Part shown: positions 56,601 to 64,000 of the stretch, piece after piece
Position numbering within the stretch: position 1 is the first letter of the stretch
Layout: each line of letters opens with the position of its first letter
Assembly (NCBI GenBank): GCA_017311185.1
Contig: JAESUZ010004907.1
Coordinates: 372,001 to 436,000 of the forward strand
Direction of reading: 5' to 3'
DNA from: Proteles cristata cristata
Taxonomy: Eukaryota > Chordata > Mammalia > Carnivora > Hyaenidae
DNA length: 64,000 nt
Position numbers and translations under genes: made by a program
Notes under the pieces: model-generated
Told to the model about the DNA's origin: nothing
Database searches by the model: none
The model's input: only the letters and a program-made list of their open reading frames with translations

Positions 56601-57239
56601 TATTGGTTATATTTGCCTCAAACCCTTGGTTAGGTTGGTGTGTTTCTCCACTGGAGCGACTCACTGAAATGGATAAATATGTTGGGGGGAGATAACTTGA
56701 GACCAGGCAAATTCTGCTTCTACTCAAACTTTTGCCCCCCAAAATTTTGCTCACAGAGACAGTATGGAGAAACCTTTCTCTACACCTCAGTTCTTCACAA
56801 ATTAAATGGGAATAACATTAGTATTTTCCTCAAGGGTTGTTAACATTGGACATTGGACATTGGACTTTAGGGCTCAGGGAATATGCAGGCAGAAGACCTC
56901 AGGTACTTTCAGTCCCCAAGATAATAGGGATGTGCCTCCTTGATTAGAGCACAGCTTGCCTCGTTAAGGAAGAAGCCATTGTTTCTACACCATACAAGAA
57001 CGTCGTCAATGGTATAGAAGCTCCAGAATCTACACCTGAGAGAGATGCCTAAATAAGGGAAAGTGACTTACCCTAGTTCAAAGTCAACCTATAAGGCCTT
57101 ATTTCCTGACCAGAACATTGTAACTCCAAATACGGCTTACAATAGGAATTTCTTACAAGGGATGCCACAACATGGCGAAGGGGGTGGGATCTTATTGGAT
57201 GGATTCAACAGACAATTTTCTCATTACCATGGTACCAAC
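56601..57239. other. unique sequence
   Basis: Contains a short triplet of GGACATT units near 56842-56862. No repeat family or gene recognised. Confidence 0.45.
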
Positions 57240-57715
57240 TAGCAATCACTTAGCAGTGCCAGGAATTTATACATAGTGATTGCATTTACTCTTCAAAACA
57301 ACCCTATGGGGTTAATATTATTCTATCCCTTTTCCAGATAAGGAAACGTGGCTACACTTAGTTGACTTCCCCAGACTGTACACAGAATAAGTAGCATGAA
57401 CCCAGAACCCAGATCTGATCCTAGAGCTCAAATTCTTTTTTTTTTTTTTTTTTTTTTGAGACAGAGAGAGGGTGCAAGTGAGTGAGGGGCAGAGAGAGAG
57501 AATCCCAGGAGGGGTAGAGAGAGAGGGAGAGAGAGAGAAAGAAGCAAGGCTAACCCAAAGCAGGGCTGAAGCTCACCCAATATGGAGCTGGAACTCACGA
57601 ATGGTGAGGTCATGACCTGAGCTGAAGCCAGAGGCTTAACAACAGAGCCGGCCAAGAGCCCTAGAATGCAAATTCTTAACCAAAAGCCCAACAATAGTGC
57701 AGAGGCTATACACAT
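57240..57715 (-). mobile_element. MIR, antisense, split by a SINE
   Basis: GCAGTGCCAGGAATTTATAC, CTCTTCAAAACAACCCTATG, GGGTTAATATTATTCTATCC, CTTTTCCAGATAAGGAAACG and, after the SINE, AATTCTTAACCAAAAGCCC: antisense MIR with the tRNA-like end displaced. Confidence 0.7.
57438..57660 (-). mobile_element. CAN-SINE, old divergent copy nested in MIR
   Basis: Poly-T, GAGACAGAGAGAGGGTGCAA, GA tract duplicated, end AACAACAGAGCCGGCCAAGA. Flanks CTAGAGCTCAAATTCTT (57421-57437) and CTAGAATGCAAATTCTT (57661-57677) are the target duplication with a few changes. Confidence 0.85.
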
Positions 57716-57869
57716 AAATTAACCAGGGCTACAAGATTATCAGAAAGGTATTGTTTCATTCTCTTGGGGGTATTACAGAAACATCCTAGATTTTAGACAG
57801 GGACACACCTGGTACAAGCTTCACTTACTGAATGTGTGGTCATGTTAAACACGATGTGTAGACTCTTAG

Positions 57870-57955
57870 CTTACTGTGTGGATTGAAAAAGATAGTGCAT
57901 GCAAAGCACCTAGGAGGGCTTGGTACATAGTAGCTGTTTAATCAACGCTAACTAT
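57870..57955 (+). mobile_element. MIR 3' fragment, sense
   Basis: GATAGTGCATGCAAAGCACC, TAGGAGGGCTTGGTACATAG, TAGCTGTTTAATCAACGC: MIR 3' portion. Confidence 0.6.
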
Positions 57956-58308
57956 AATGTTGTAACTGAATTACTTCCCGATTCTTGCCCCCATTAGGCT
58001 CGTATGCATTTCTACCCATTTGAAAAGTTCACGTTTAATATGCTTACAGAGAAATGTGCAAAATAACTTGAACTCCATGAAGATATGGTACTTCAAACTG
58101 TGACACTAAATAATGCCCTTATTACTTGTTTAATATAAATTATCCTCAGAACTAAGGCACTTGAGAGTGAAAGGAAGAACTGTTACACTGATATGATAAA
58201 GAAAAAAAAAAAAACACTCCCGGTTGCAGAGTTATAGGCTCTAAATAGTTTCCTGTGTTTGGAATAAGCAAGGGGGCGGGGAGGTGAAGCTGGGTGGGTG
58301 GTAATTTT
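57956..58308. other. unique AT-rich sequence
   Basis: Nothing recognised; poly-A run at about 58200-58214. Confidence 0.5.
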
Positions 58309-58324
58309 AGGCAACCATATTCTT

Positions 58325-58548
58325 TTCTTTTTTTTTAATGTTTTTTTATTTATTTCTAGGAGAGAGAGAGAGAGAGAGCGTGAGCAGGGGAGGGTCAGAG
58401 AGACAGGGAGTCACAGACTGAAACAGGCTCCAGGCTCCGAGCCGGCAGTCAGCACAGAGCCCGACGGGGGGCTCGAACCCACGAACCGCGAGATCATGAC
58501 CTAAGCGAAAGTCGGACGCTTAACCGACTAAGCCACTCAGGTGCCCCA
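58325..58548 (-). mobile_element. CAN-SINE, young subfamily
   Basis: Near-consensus antisense copy (CCTAAGCGAAAGTCGGACGC). Perfect 16-bp target duplication AGGCAACCATATTCTT at 58309-58324 and 58549-58564. Confidence 0.97.
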
Positions 58549-58824
58549 AGGCAACCATATTCTTACTCTAGTAGTAATGCATCTGCCTATGGATGAAATT
58601 GTTGTTTGAGAGATTTGAAAAAAATCTATTGTATAAATACATGTATTTCTCCCACATACTCATCACAGATATACCTCTGTTTATAGTATAAGAATGCACA
58701 GTATTTTATTTGCTCATTTCAATATTTTTTCAAAAAGATTTAGTGATATTTTTGAACAAACTAGATGATTTCTGGATCCCTCTACTCTTCTACCTCACAC
58801 TTTCAATTAGAAACAAGATGTGTC

Positions 58825-59026
58825 CTTGGGGCACCTAGGTGGCTCCTTGGGTTAACTCTCCCACTTTGGCTCAGAGTGTGTGAGTTCAAGCCCCGTGTCA
58901 GGCTCTGTGCTGTTCAGAGCCTGGAGCTGCTTCGGATTCTGTGTTTCCCTCTCTCTCTGCCCCTCCTCTGCTCACACTCTGTCTCTCTCTCTCAAAAATA
59001 AATTGTTAAAAAAAAAAAAAGAAAAG
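58825..59026 (+). mobile_element. CAN-SINE, shortened copy
   Basis: Head GGGGCACCTAGGTGGCTCC with a deletion between GGCTCAGA and GTGTGTGAGTTC (part of the B-box interval lost). Tail CTCAAAAATAAATTG. Target duplication unclear. Confidence 0.88.
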
Positions 59027-59255
59027 AAAAAATGTGTACAAACACAGATAGGGAGGGCTTATTCTCCCAATCTAAGAGTAACTTTAAAAAAAACAACAAC
59101 TAATTGCTATTAAAAAGAAAGGCTTCATTAAACTGTTTCAGAGTCAATGTTGTGGTTTTCATAGATCTTATTTTACATATAACGGGCTAGAAGACTACTA
59201 CCCTGTTGGGTAAACCACTGCCGTTTTCCAGGATATTCATTATCACACAGTTTAT

Positions 59256-59478
59256 TTAAAAAAAATTTTTTTTTATTCATGTATTTTTGAGAGAAGAGAG
59301 AGAGACAGAGCATGAACAGGGGAGGCGGATAGAGAGCAGGAGACACAGAATCCAAAGCAGGTTCCAGGCTCTGAGCTGTCAGTACAGAGCCCGACGCGGG
59401 GCTCGAACTCATGAACTATGAGATCATGACCTGAGCCAAAGTCAGACACTCAACCGGCTGAACCCCCCAGGCGCCCCA
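59256..59478 (-). mobile_element. CAN-SINE, older copy
   Basis: Antisense copy: GAGAGAAGAGAGAGAGACAG, CAGAGCCCGACGCGGGGCTC, end CCCCCCAGGCGCCCCACC. Target duplication not clear. Confidence 0.9.
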
Positions 59479-59929
59479 CCCAGGCAGTTAATCTTGAAGG
59501 GCACCCTAGGTTATATTGTTCGAAGATACAGATTCTATGAGTCTTTCACTGACACTGTTTCTTTATAAATCGATGGATGCTAGCTTAAAATTTTTCTTTG
59601 AGAATTTTTCGGGATAAAGTGTTGCCACCACATCCTCTGTAATCTCGTTTGTGTTAAAACAGACATCAATAATTTTGTAGGATTTTCCCCCTCACAAAGT
59701 TGACAGAGAGATATATAGACATAGTCACTGTAGACAGTACTGATAGAAAGAGTGAAATTAAAATATTCATAATCCCAAGGATAACCATTTTTAACACTTA
59801 TCCTTACATACATTTTTTATGTATATAAAAGTATTACGTAAAAACTAAGATCATGCATATTGTTCTATATTCTGCCTTTAAACATCATCCAGTGTCAATA
59901 AATACATATCTATAAGTTCTATTCTGTTT
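59479..59929. other. unique sequence
   Basis: No recognised element; AT-rich. Confidence 0.45.
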
Positions 59930-60166
59930 TTTTTCCAAGTATATTTATTTATTTTGAGAGAGAGAAAGAGAGAGTGAGGGACGGAAAGGGAAAAAGAATG
60001 CACACATGTCGGGGAGGAGCAGAGAGGTAGAGAGAATCCTAAGCAGGATTCTCCACACTCAGCACAGAGCCTGATGTGAGGCTTGACCTTAACAACCACA
60101 AAATCACAACCTGTGCAAAAATCAAAGAGTCAGACACTTAACCGACTAAGCCACCCAGGACCCCCT
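59930..60166 (-). mobile_element. CAN-SINE, old copy
   Basis: TATATTTATTTATTTTGAGA, an expanded purine tract, AACCGACTAAGCCACCCAGG and CCCCC at the end. Target duplication not identified. Confidence 0.87.
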
Positions 60167-60174
60167 AAAATCTC

Positions 60175-61195
60175 CTTTTTTTTAATGGCTCTATTGAGAC
60201 ATACTTAATATACCACATAATCTATTTAAGGTGTACAATTCAAAAGTTTTCAGTATATTCACAGATCTGTGCAACCATAACCATAGTGAATTCTAAGACA
60301 TTTCCATCACTCAGAAGAGAGGCCCTGTAAACTTTAGCTAGCACACCCCAGGTGCCTAGGCTCCGCTCTGACCCCCACCCCCCAGCAGCCCCAGACAACC
60401 ACTAATCTACTTGCTATCTCTACAGATGTCTCTGTTCTGGACATTTCACTTGAATGGGATTGTATACTATGTGACCTTTTGTTAGAGACTTCATTCAGTT
60501 TTAGTTTATTCATGTTGTAGCATCTATCAGTACTCCATTCCTTTTTATGGCCAAGTAATATTCCATTGTATGGATCTACTACACATTGTTTTTCCATTCA
60601 TCAGTTGATGGACATTTGGGTTGTTTCCATTTTGGATTATTATAAATAACACTACCATCAATATTCTTGTACAAGTTTCAGTGTTGATATGTTCTCAATT
60701 CTGTTGAATATATGCATAGAATTGCAGTCATGTGGTAACTCTATGTTTATTTAAGGAATTGTCAGACTGTTTTCTACAGTGGCTGCACCATTTTATATTT
60801 CTACCAGCAATGTATGGAGGTTCTGATTTCTCCACCTCCTTACCAACACTTGCTGTTATTTGATTTTTTTTTTTAAGTTTATTTATTTTTGACAGAGAGG
60901 AAGAGAGACAGAATGTGAGCAGGGAAGGGGCAAAGAGAGAGGGAGACAGAACTTAAATCAAGCTCTAGGCTCCAAGCTGTCAGCACAGAGCCTGATGCAG
61001 GGCCCAAACTCACAAACTGTGAGATCATGACCTGAGCTGAAGTCAGAGGCTCAACCGACTGAGCCACTCAAGCGCCCCTTGAAGTTTTTTATTCTAGATA
61101 TCCTAATGAGTATGAATTGCTAAATCTTTCTGTGTTTGATTTACATTTCCCTAATGATTGATGATGTCATGCATTTCAGAAGACCGTATATTCTG
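60175..61195 (-). mobile_element. L1 fragment, antisense, split by a SINE
   Basis: ATGGCTCTATTGAGACATAC, GGTGTACAATTCAAAAGTTT, TAATATTCCATTGTATGGAT, CATTTGGGTTGTTTCCATTT, AATTGTCAGACTGTTTTCTA, ACACTTGCTGTTATTTGA, then past the SINE TATCCTAATGAGTATGAATT and TTTCCCTAATGATTGATG. Confidence 0.85.
60865..61078 (-). mobile_element. CAN-SINE nested in L1
   Basis: TTTAAGTTTATTTATTTTTG, GA tract, TGACCTGAGCTGAAGTCAGA, end GCCACTCAAGCGCCCC. Host L1 phrase is interrupted at TTTGA. Duplication imperfect. Confidence 0.9.
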
Positions 61196-61322
61196 TGATT
61201 ACGGGGTGAGGGGGCTCTACAGGTGTCTTTTAAGTTTTGTTGGTTTATAATGTGTTCAAGTCTTCTATTTCTTTTCTGGTTTTCTGTCTAATTGTTCCAT
61301 CCATTATTGAAAGTGGGATATT

Positions 61323-61548
61323 CTGGGGCGCCTGGGTGGCTTAGTCAGTTAAGCGTCCGACTTTCGCTTAGGTCATGATCTCATGGTTCGTGGGTTCGAG
61401 CCCCGCATTGGACTCTGTGCTGACTGCCAGCTTGGAGCCTGGAGCCTGTTTCAGTCTGTGACTCCCTCTCTCTCTGACCCTCCCCTGCTCACGCTGTCTC
61501 ACTCTCTCTCTCCTAGAAATAAATAAAAAACATAAAAAAGAAATTTGT
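61323..61548 (+). mobile_element. CAN-SINE, young subfamily, nested
   Basis: Head GGGGCGCCTGGGTGGCTTAG, CTTTCGCTTAGGTCATGATC, tail CCTAGAAATAAATAAAAAAC. Target duplication AAGTGGGATATT at 61311-61322 and 61549-61560, perfect. Confidence 0.96.
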
Positions 61549-62749
61549 AAGTGGGATATTGATGTCTCCAACTATTATTCTTAAACTATCTATATCCTTC
61601 TTCATTTCTGTTCTTTTTTACTAATTTGATGTTCTATTATTAAGTAATATGTTTATTATTGTCATAGCTTCTAATAGATTTTATTATCTTCCCATCCTTT
61701 TATTTTTGATCTATTTTCATCTTTAATGTAAAATGTGTCTCCTACAGACAACCCATAGCTGGCTCATGCTTTTTTTCCAGCCTGACAGTCTTTTGATTGA
61801 ATTATCCAATCCCTTCACACATTTAATCTTTTAATTAACATAGTCGGATTTATGTCTGTCCTTTTACTTTCTTTTCTATATGTCTCATGTCTTTTTGTCT
61901 GTCTGTTTTGTTTGTTTCAGTGATTGCCCTAGGGTTTACAGTTTACTGTATCAGCATTAGCTTTAAAGTTATGTAAGCTTAATTCCAATAATATATAAAA
62001 ATGTTATTCTATTCCCTTTTCGCTCTTTATTGGTATCATTGTTATACACATTACACTGATTAATGTTTCAACCCAACAATATATTGTTAATTACTTAATC
62101 ATCTGTAGTCATTTCTTTAGCCCAACATAGCTTTGTTCCCACATACCTCCTTTGTGCTGTTATTGATAAATACATTATACGTATGTTGCATTTCTATACG
62201 TTAAAGGCCCAGCAATATATTACATACATATATTTTTTTGTAATTGCATTTTAAATCAGTTAACAGGAAAAAGGAGTATAAAAATGCATAAAAATATGCA
62301 CTTATACTATCGTTATAACAATGTAACCATCTTTACCATTGCTTTTTATCTGGGATTGGGATAGAGGGGAGATATGGATTCAAATTACCATCTGAAGTCC
62401 GTTGCTTTCAGCTTGAAGAACTACCTCTGATATTTCTTGTAAGTCAAGTCTACTAGCAACAAATCTCTTAGGTTTTGTTTACTGGTTAAGTTTTTATTTC
62501 ACATTCATTTTTATCTCACATTTAGAAGATAGCTTTGCTGAATTTAAGATTCTAGGCTGATAGCTGTTTTTGTCTTTCAACGCTGAATACAATATCCCAC
62601 TATTTCTGCTGAGAAGTGAACTGTTAGTCTCATTGGGGTCCCTTGCAAATAATGAGTCATTCATTTTTCTCCCACTGATTTTAAGATTTTTCCCTTGTCT
62701 TTGACTTTCAGAATTTGTACTATATCCTGTCTCTTAGTAAATCACTTTG

Positions 62750-62937
62750 TTTCATTTTGTTCATTATGAGAGAGAGAAACCTGGAGCAGGAGACAGGCAG
62801 AGGGAGAGAGAGAGTAAATCTCAGTCTCCACGCTCAGTGCAGAGCCCAATGTGGGGCTGGATTGCACAACCCTGGGATCATGACCTGAGCTGAAATGAAA
62901 AGTTGGACACTCAACTGACTTAGCCACCCAGACACCC
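62750..62937 (-). mobile_element. CAN-SINE, old copy, nested
   Basis: Antisense copy ending TAGCCACCCAGACACCC. Target duplication CTCTTAGTAAATCACTTTG at 62731-62749 against CTCTTAGTAGATCACTTTG at 62938-62956, one mismatch in 19. Confidence 0.94.
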
Positions 62938-63033
62938 CTCTTAGTAGATCACTTTGAGTTTATCCTACGTGAAGTTTCTTGAGCTTCCTCGATACGCAAG
63001 TTATTGATTTTTAATTAAACTTGGGAAGTTTTC

Positions 63034-63244
63034 GGGGCGCCTGGGTGGCTTAGTCGGTTAAGCGTCCGACTTTCGCTCAGGTCATGATCTCGCGGTTCGT
63101 GGGTTCGAGCCCCGCGTCGGGCTCTGTGCTGACTGCCAGCTCAGAGCCTGGAGCCTGTTTCAGTCTGTGACTCCCTCTCTCTCTGACCCTTCCCTGCTCA
63201 CGCTGTCTCTCTCTCTCTCCTAGAAATAAATAAAAATAAATAAG
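63034..63244 (+). mobile_element. CAN-SINE, young subfamily, nested
   Basis: Head GGGGCGCCTGGGTGGCTTAG, near-consensus body, tail CCTAGAAATAAATAAAAATA. Perfect 18-bp target duplication TAAACTTGGGAAGTTTTC at 63016-63033 and 63245-63262. Confidence 0.97.
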
Positions 63245-63504
63245 TAAACTTGGGAAGTTTTCAGCCATTTCTTTGAATATTGTCCTACGTCTTTCTCCCT
63301 CCTCTCCTCTCCAACTTTGTTGAATTAGTGCTGTTTATTCTGTCTTACCTTTCTCTGGGATGTCTTCATTTTTCTTCATTCCTTAATTTTGCTATTCTTT
63401 AGCTTAAACAATCTGTTATCAATCACTTTTTAAGTTCATGTATTCTTCTTCTGCCACTTCCAATGTACTGGTGAACCCTTCTAGTGAATACTTTTTAATT
63501 AATA

Positions 63505-64000
63505 AGCTTTTGAGGTTTTTAGGTCTACAGAAAAGTTGAACAGAAAGTCCAGTGAGTTCCAGAGCATGCTGTCTCCTCAGCAGTCTTCTGATAACATGTT
63601 GACTATTGTGATATATTTGTTGTAACTAATGAGTCAATACTGACGCATTACCATTAACTAAAGTTCATAGTGTACATTGAAGCTCAATTCTTTGCGCCAT
63701 ACATGCCCATGTATAAGGTCATGAATTATATTATATATTATTATTATATATTATATTGCAGTATCATATAGAATAATTCCACTGTCCTAAAAAATCCCCT
63801 TTGCTCCACCATTTTCCCTTTCCTTTGTCCTGTAAAGCCTTACCAACCTCTCATCTTTTACTATCTCTAGAGCTTTCTCTTTGTAGAATATCATACAGAT
63901 CATCAGGCTGACTTCTTTCACTTAGCAATATGCATTCAGGGTCTTCGTCTTTGTATGACTTGGCAGCCAATTTCTTTTTATTGCTGAATAATTCTTTGAT
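63505..64000 (-). mobile_element. L1M fragment, antisense, runs off the window
   Basis: AGGTCTACAGAAAAGTTGAA, CAGAAAGTCCAGTGAGTTCC, CATAGTGTACATTGAAGCTC, TAAAAAATCCCCTTTGCTCC, GACTTCTTTCACTTAGCAAT and TTTTTATTGCTGAATAATTC are antisense L1 3' phrases. Continues past position 64000. Confidence 0.8.

Larger units (their letters stand above)
61205..63500 (-). mobile_element. HAL1/L1M-type element, antisense, about 1.7 kb net
   Basis: Antisense text in order: TTTCTGTCTAATTGTTCCAT, GAAAGTGGGATATT, GTCTCCTACAGACAACCCAT, TATGTCTCATGTCTTTTTGT, TTTCTTGTAAGTCAAGTCTA, AGATAGCTTTGCTGAATTTA, TTGAGCTTCCTCGATACGCA, TTGGGAAGTTTTCAGCCATT. These belong to the old half-L1/L1M group. Three SINEs interrupt it. 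All frames broken. Confidence 0.72.

Noticed and set aside
57438..63244. Regularly recurring repeats that could suggest an array
   Set aside because: Copies vary in strand, spacing and age and have individual target duplications. This is SINE accumulation, not CRISPR or satellite DNA.

Overview
This is a stretch of mammalian, almost certainly felid (cat family), nuclear DNA with no protein-coding gene that I can support. The diagnostic signal is 35 copies of a tRNA-Lys-derived CAN-SINE (SINEC) of the type found in cats. Each has a head beginning GGGGCGCCTGGGTGGC, A/B-box-like pieces, a CT-rich middle and an A-rich AATAAA tail. They lie on both strands, and many have 11-19 bp target-site duplications that can be read directly. 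LINE-1 (L1) 3' ends of carnivore type, older L1M/HAL1-like pieces, L2, L3/CR1, MIR and ERVL-MaLR-type LTR fragments fill most of the rest. Open frames are short, many begin at non-ATG codons, and most are SINE or L1 sequence read through.

Layout. 1-13 kb: unique sequence with nine CAN-SINE/L1 insertions, including a young L1 nested in an older L1 (7455-9120), an antisense L3/CR1 relic (9700-10240) and a MaLR-type LTR (10324-10742). 13-32 kb: repeat-poor blocks separated by MIR, L2, antisense L1 pieces and SINEs, several nested inside L1. 32-41 kb: an inverted SINE pair (34.2-34.7 kb), a large compound microsatellite (35.6-35.9 kb), a sense L1M, and an L2. 41-50 kb: a long antisense L1 (41.3-43.1 kb), MIR/L2 relics, then a sense L1 (47.9-50.2 kb) carrying three SINEs, two of them in the same target site. 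51-55 kb: a recent 92-bp tandem duplication, then the one segment that looks regulatory, a CpG-rich block (53.2-54.0 kb) with an E2F-like site, two CCAAT boxes and a splice-donor-like sequence. 55-64 kb: mostly antisense L1/HAL1 sequence hit by nine SINEs.

The window therefore reads as intergenic or deep-intronic DNA. The order of nesting (L3, L2, MIR and old LTRs, then L1M, then carnivore L1, then CAN-SINE) gives a relative history of insertions. I looked for an undescribed system and did not find one. The observations most worth following are the CpG-rich promoter candidate, the repeated SINE integration at one site, the L1-in-L1 nest, and a young SINE subfamily whose copies may be polymorphic among felids. 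Repeat family names are from memory of consensus features, not from a database search; boundaries without a stated target duplication are good to about 10-30 bases.
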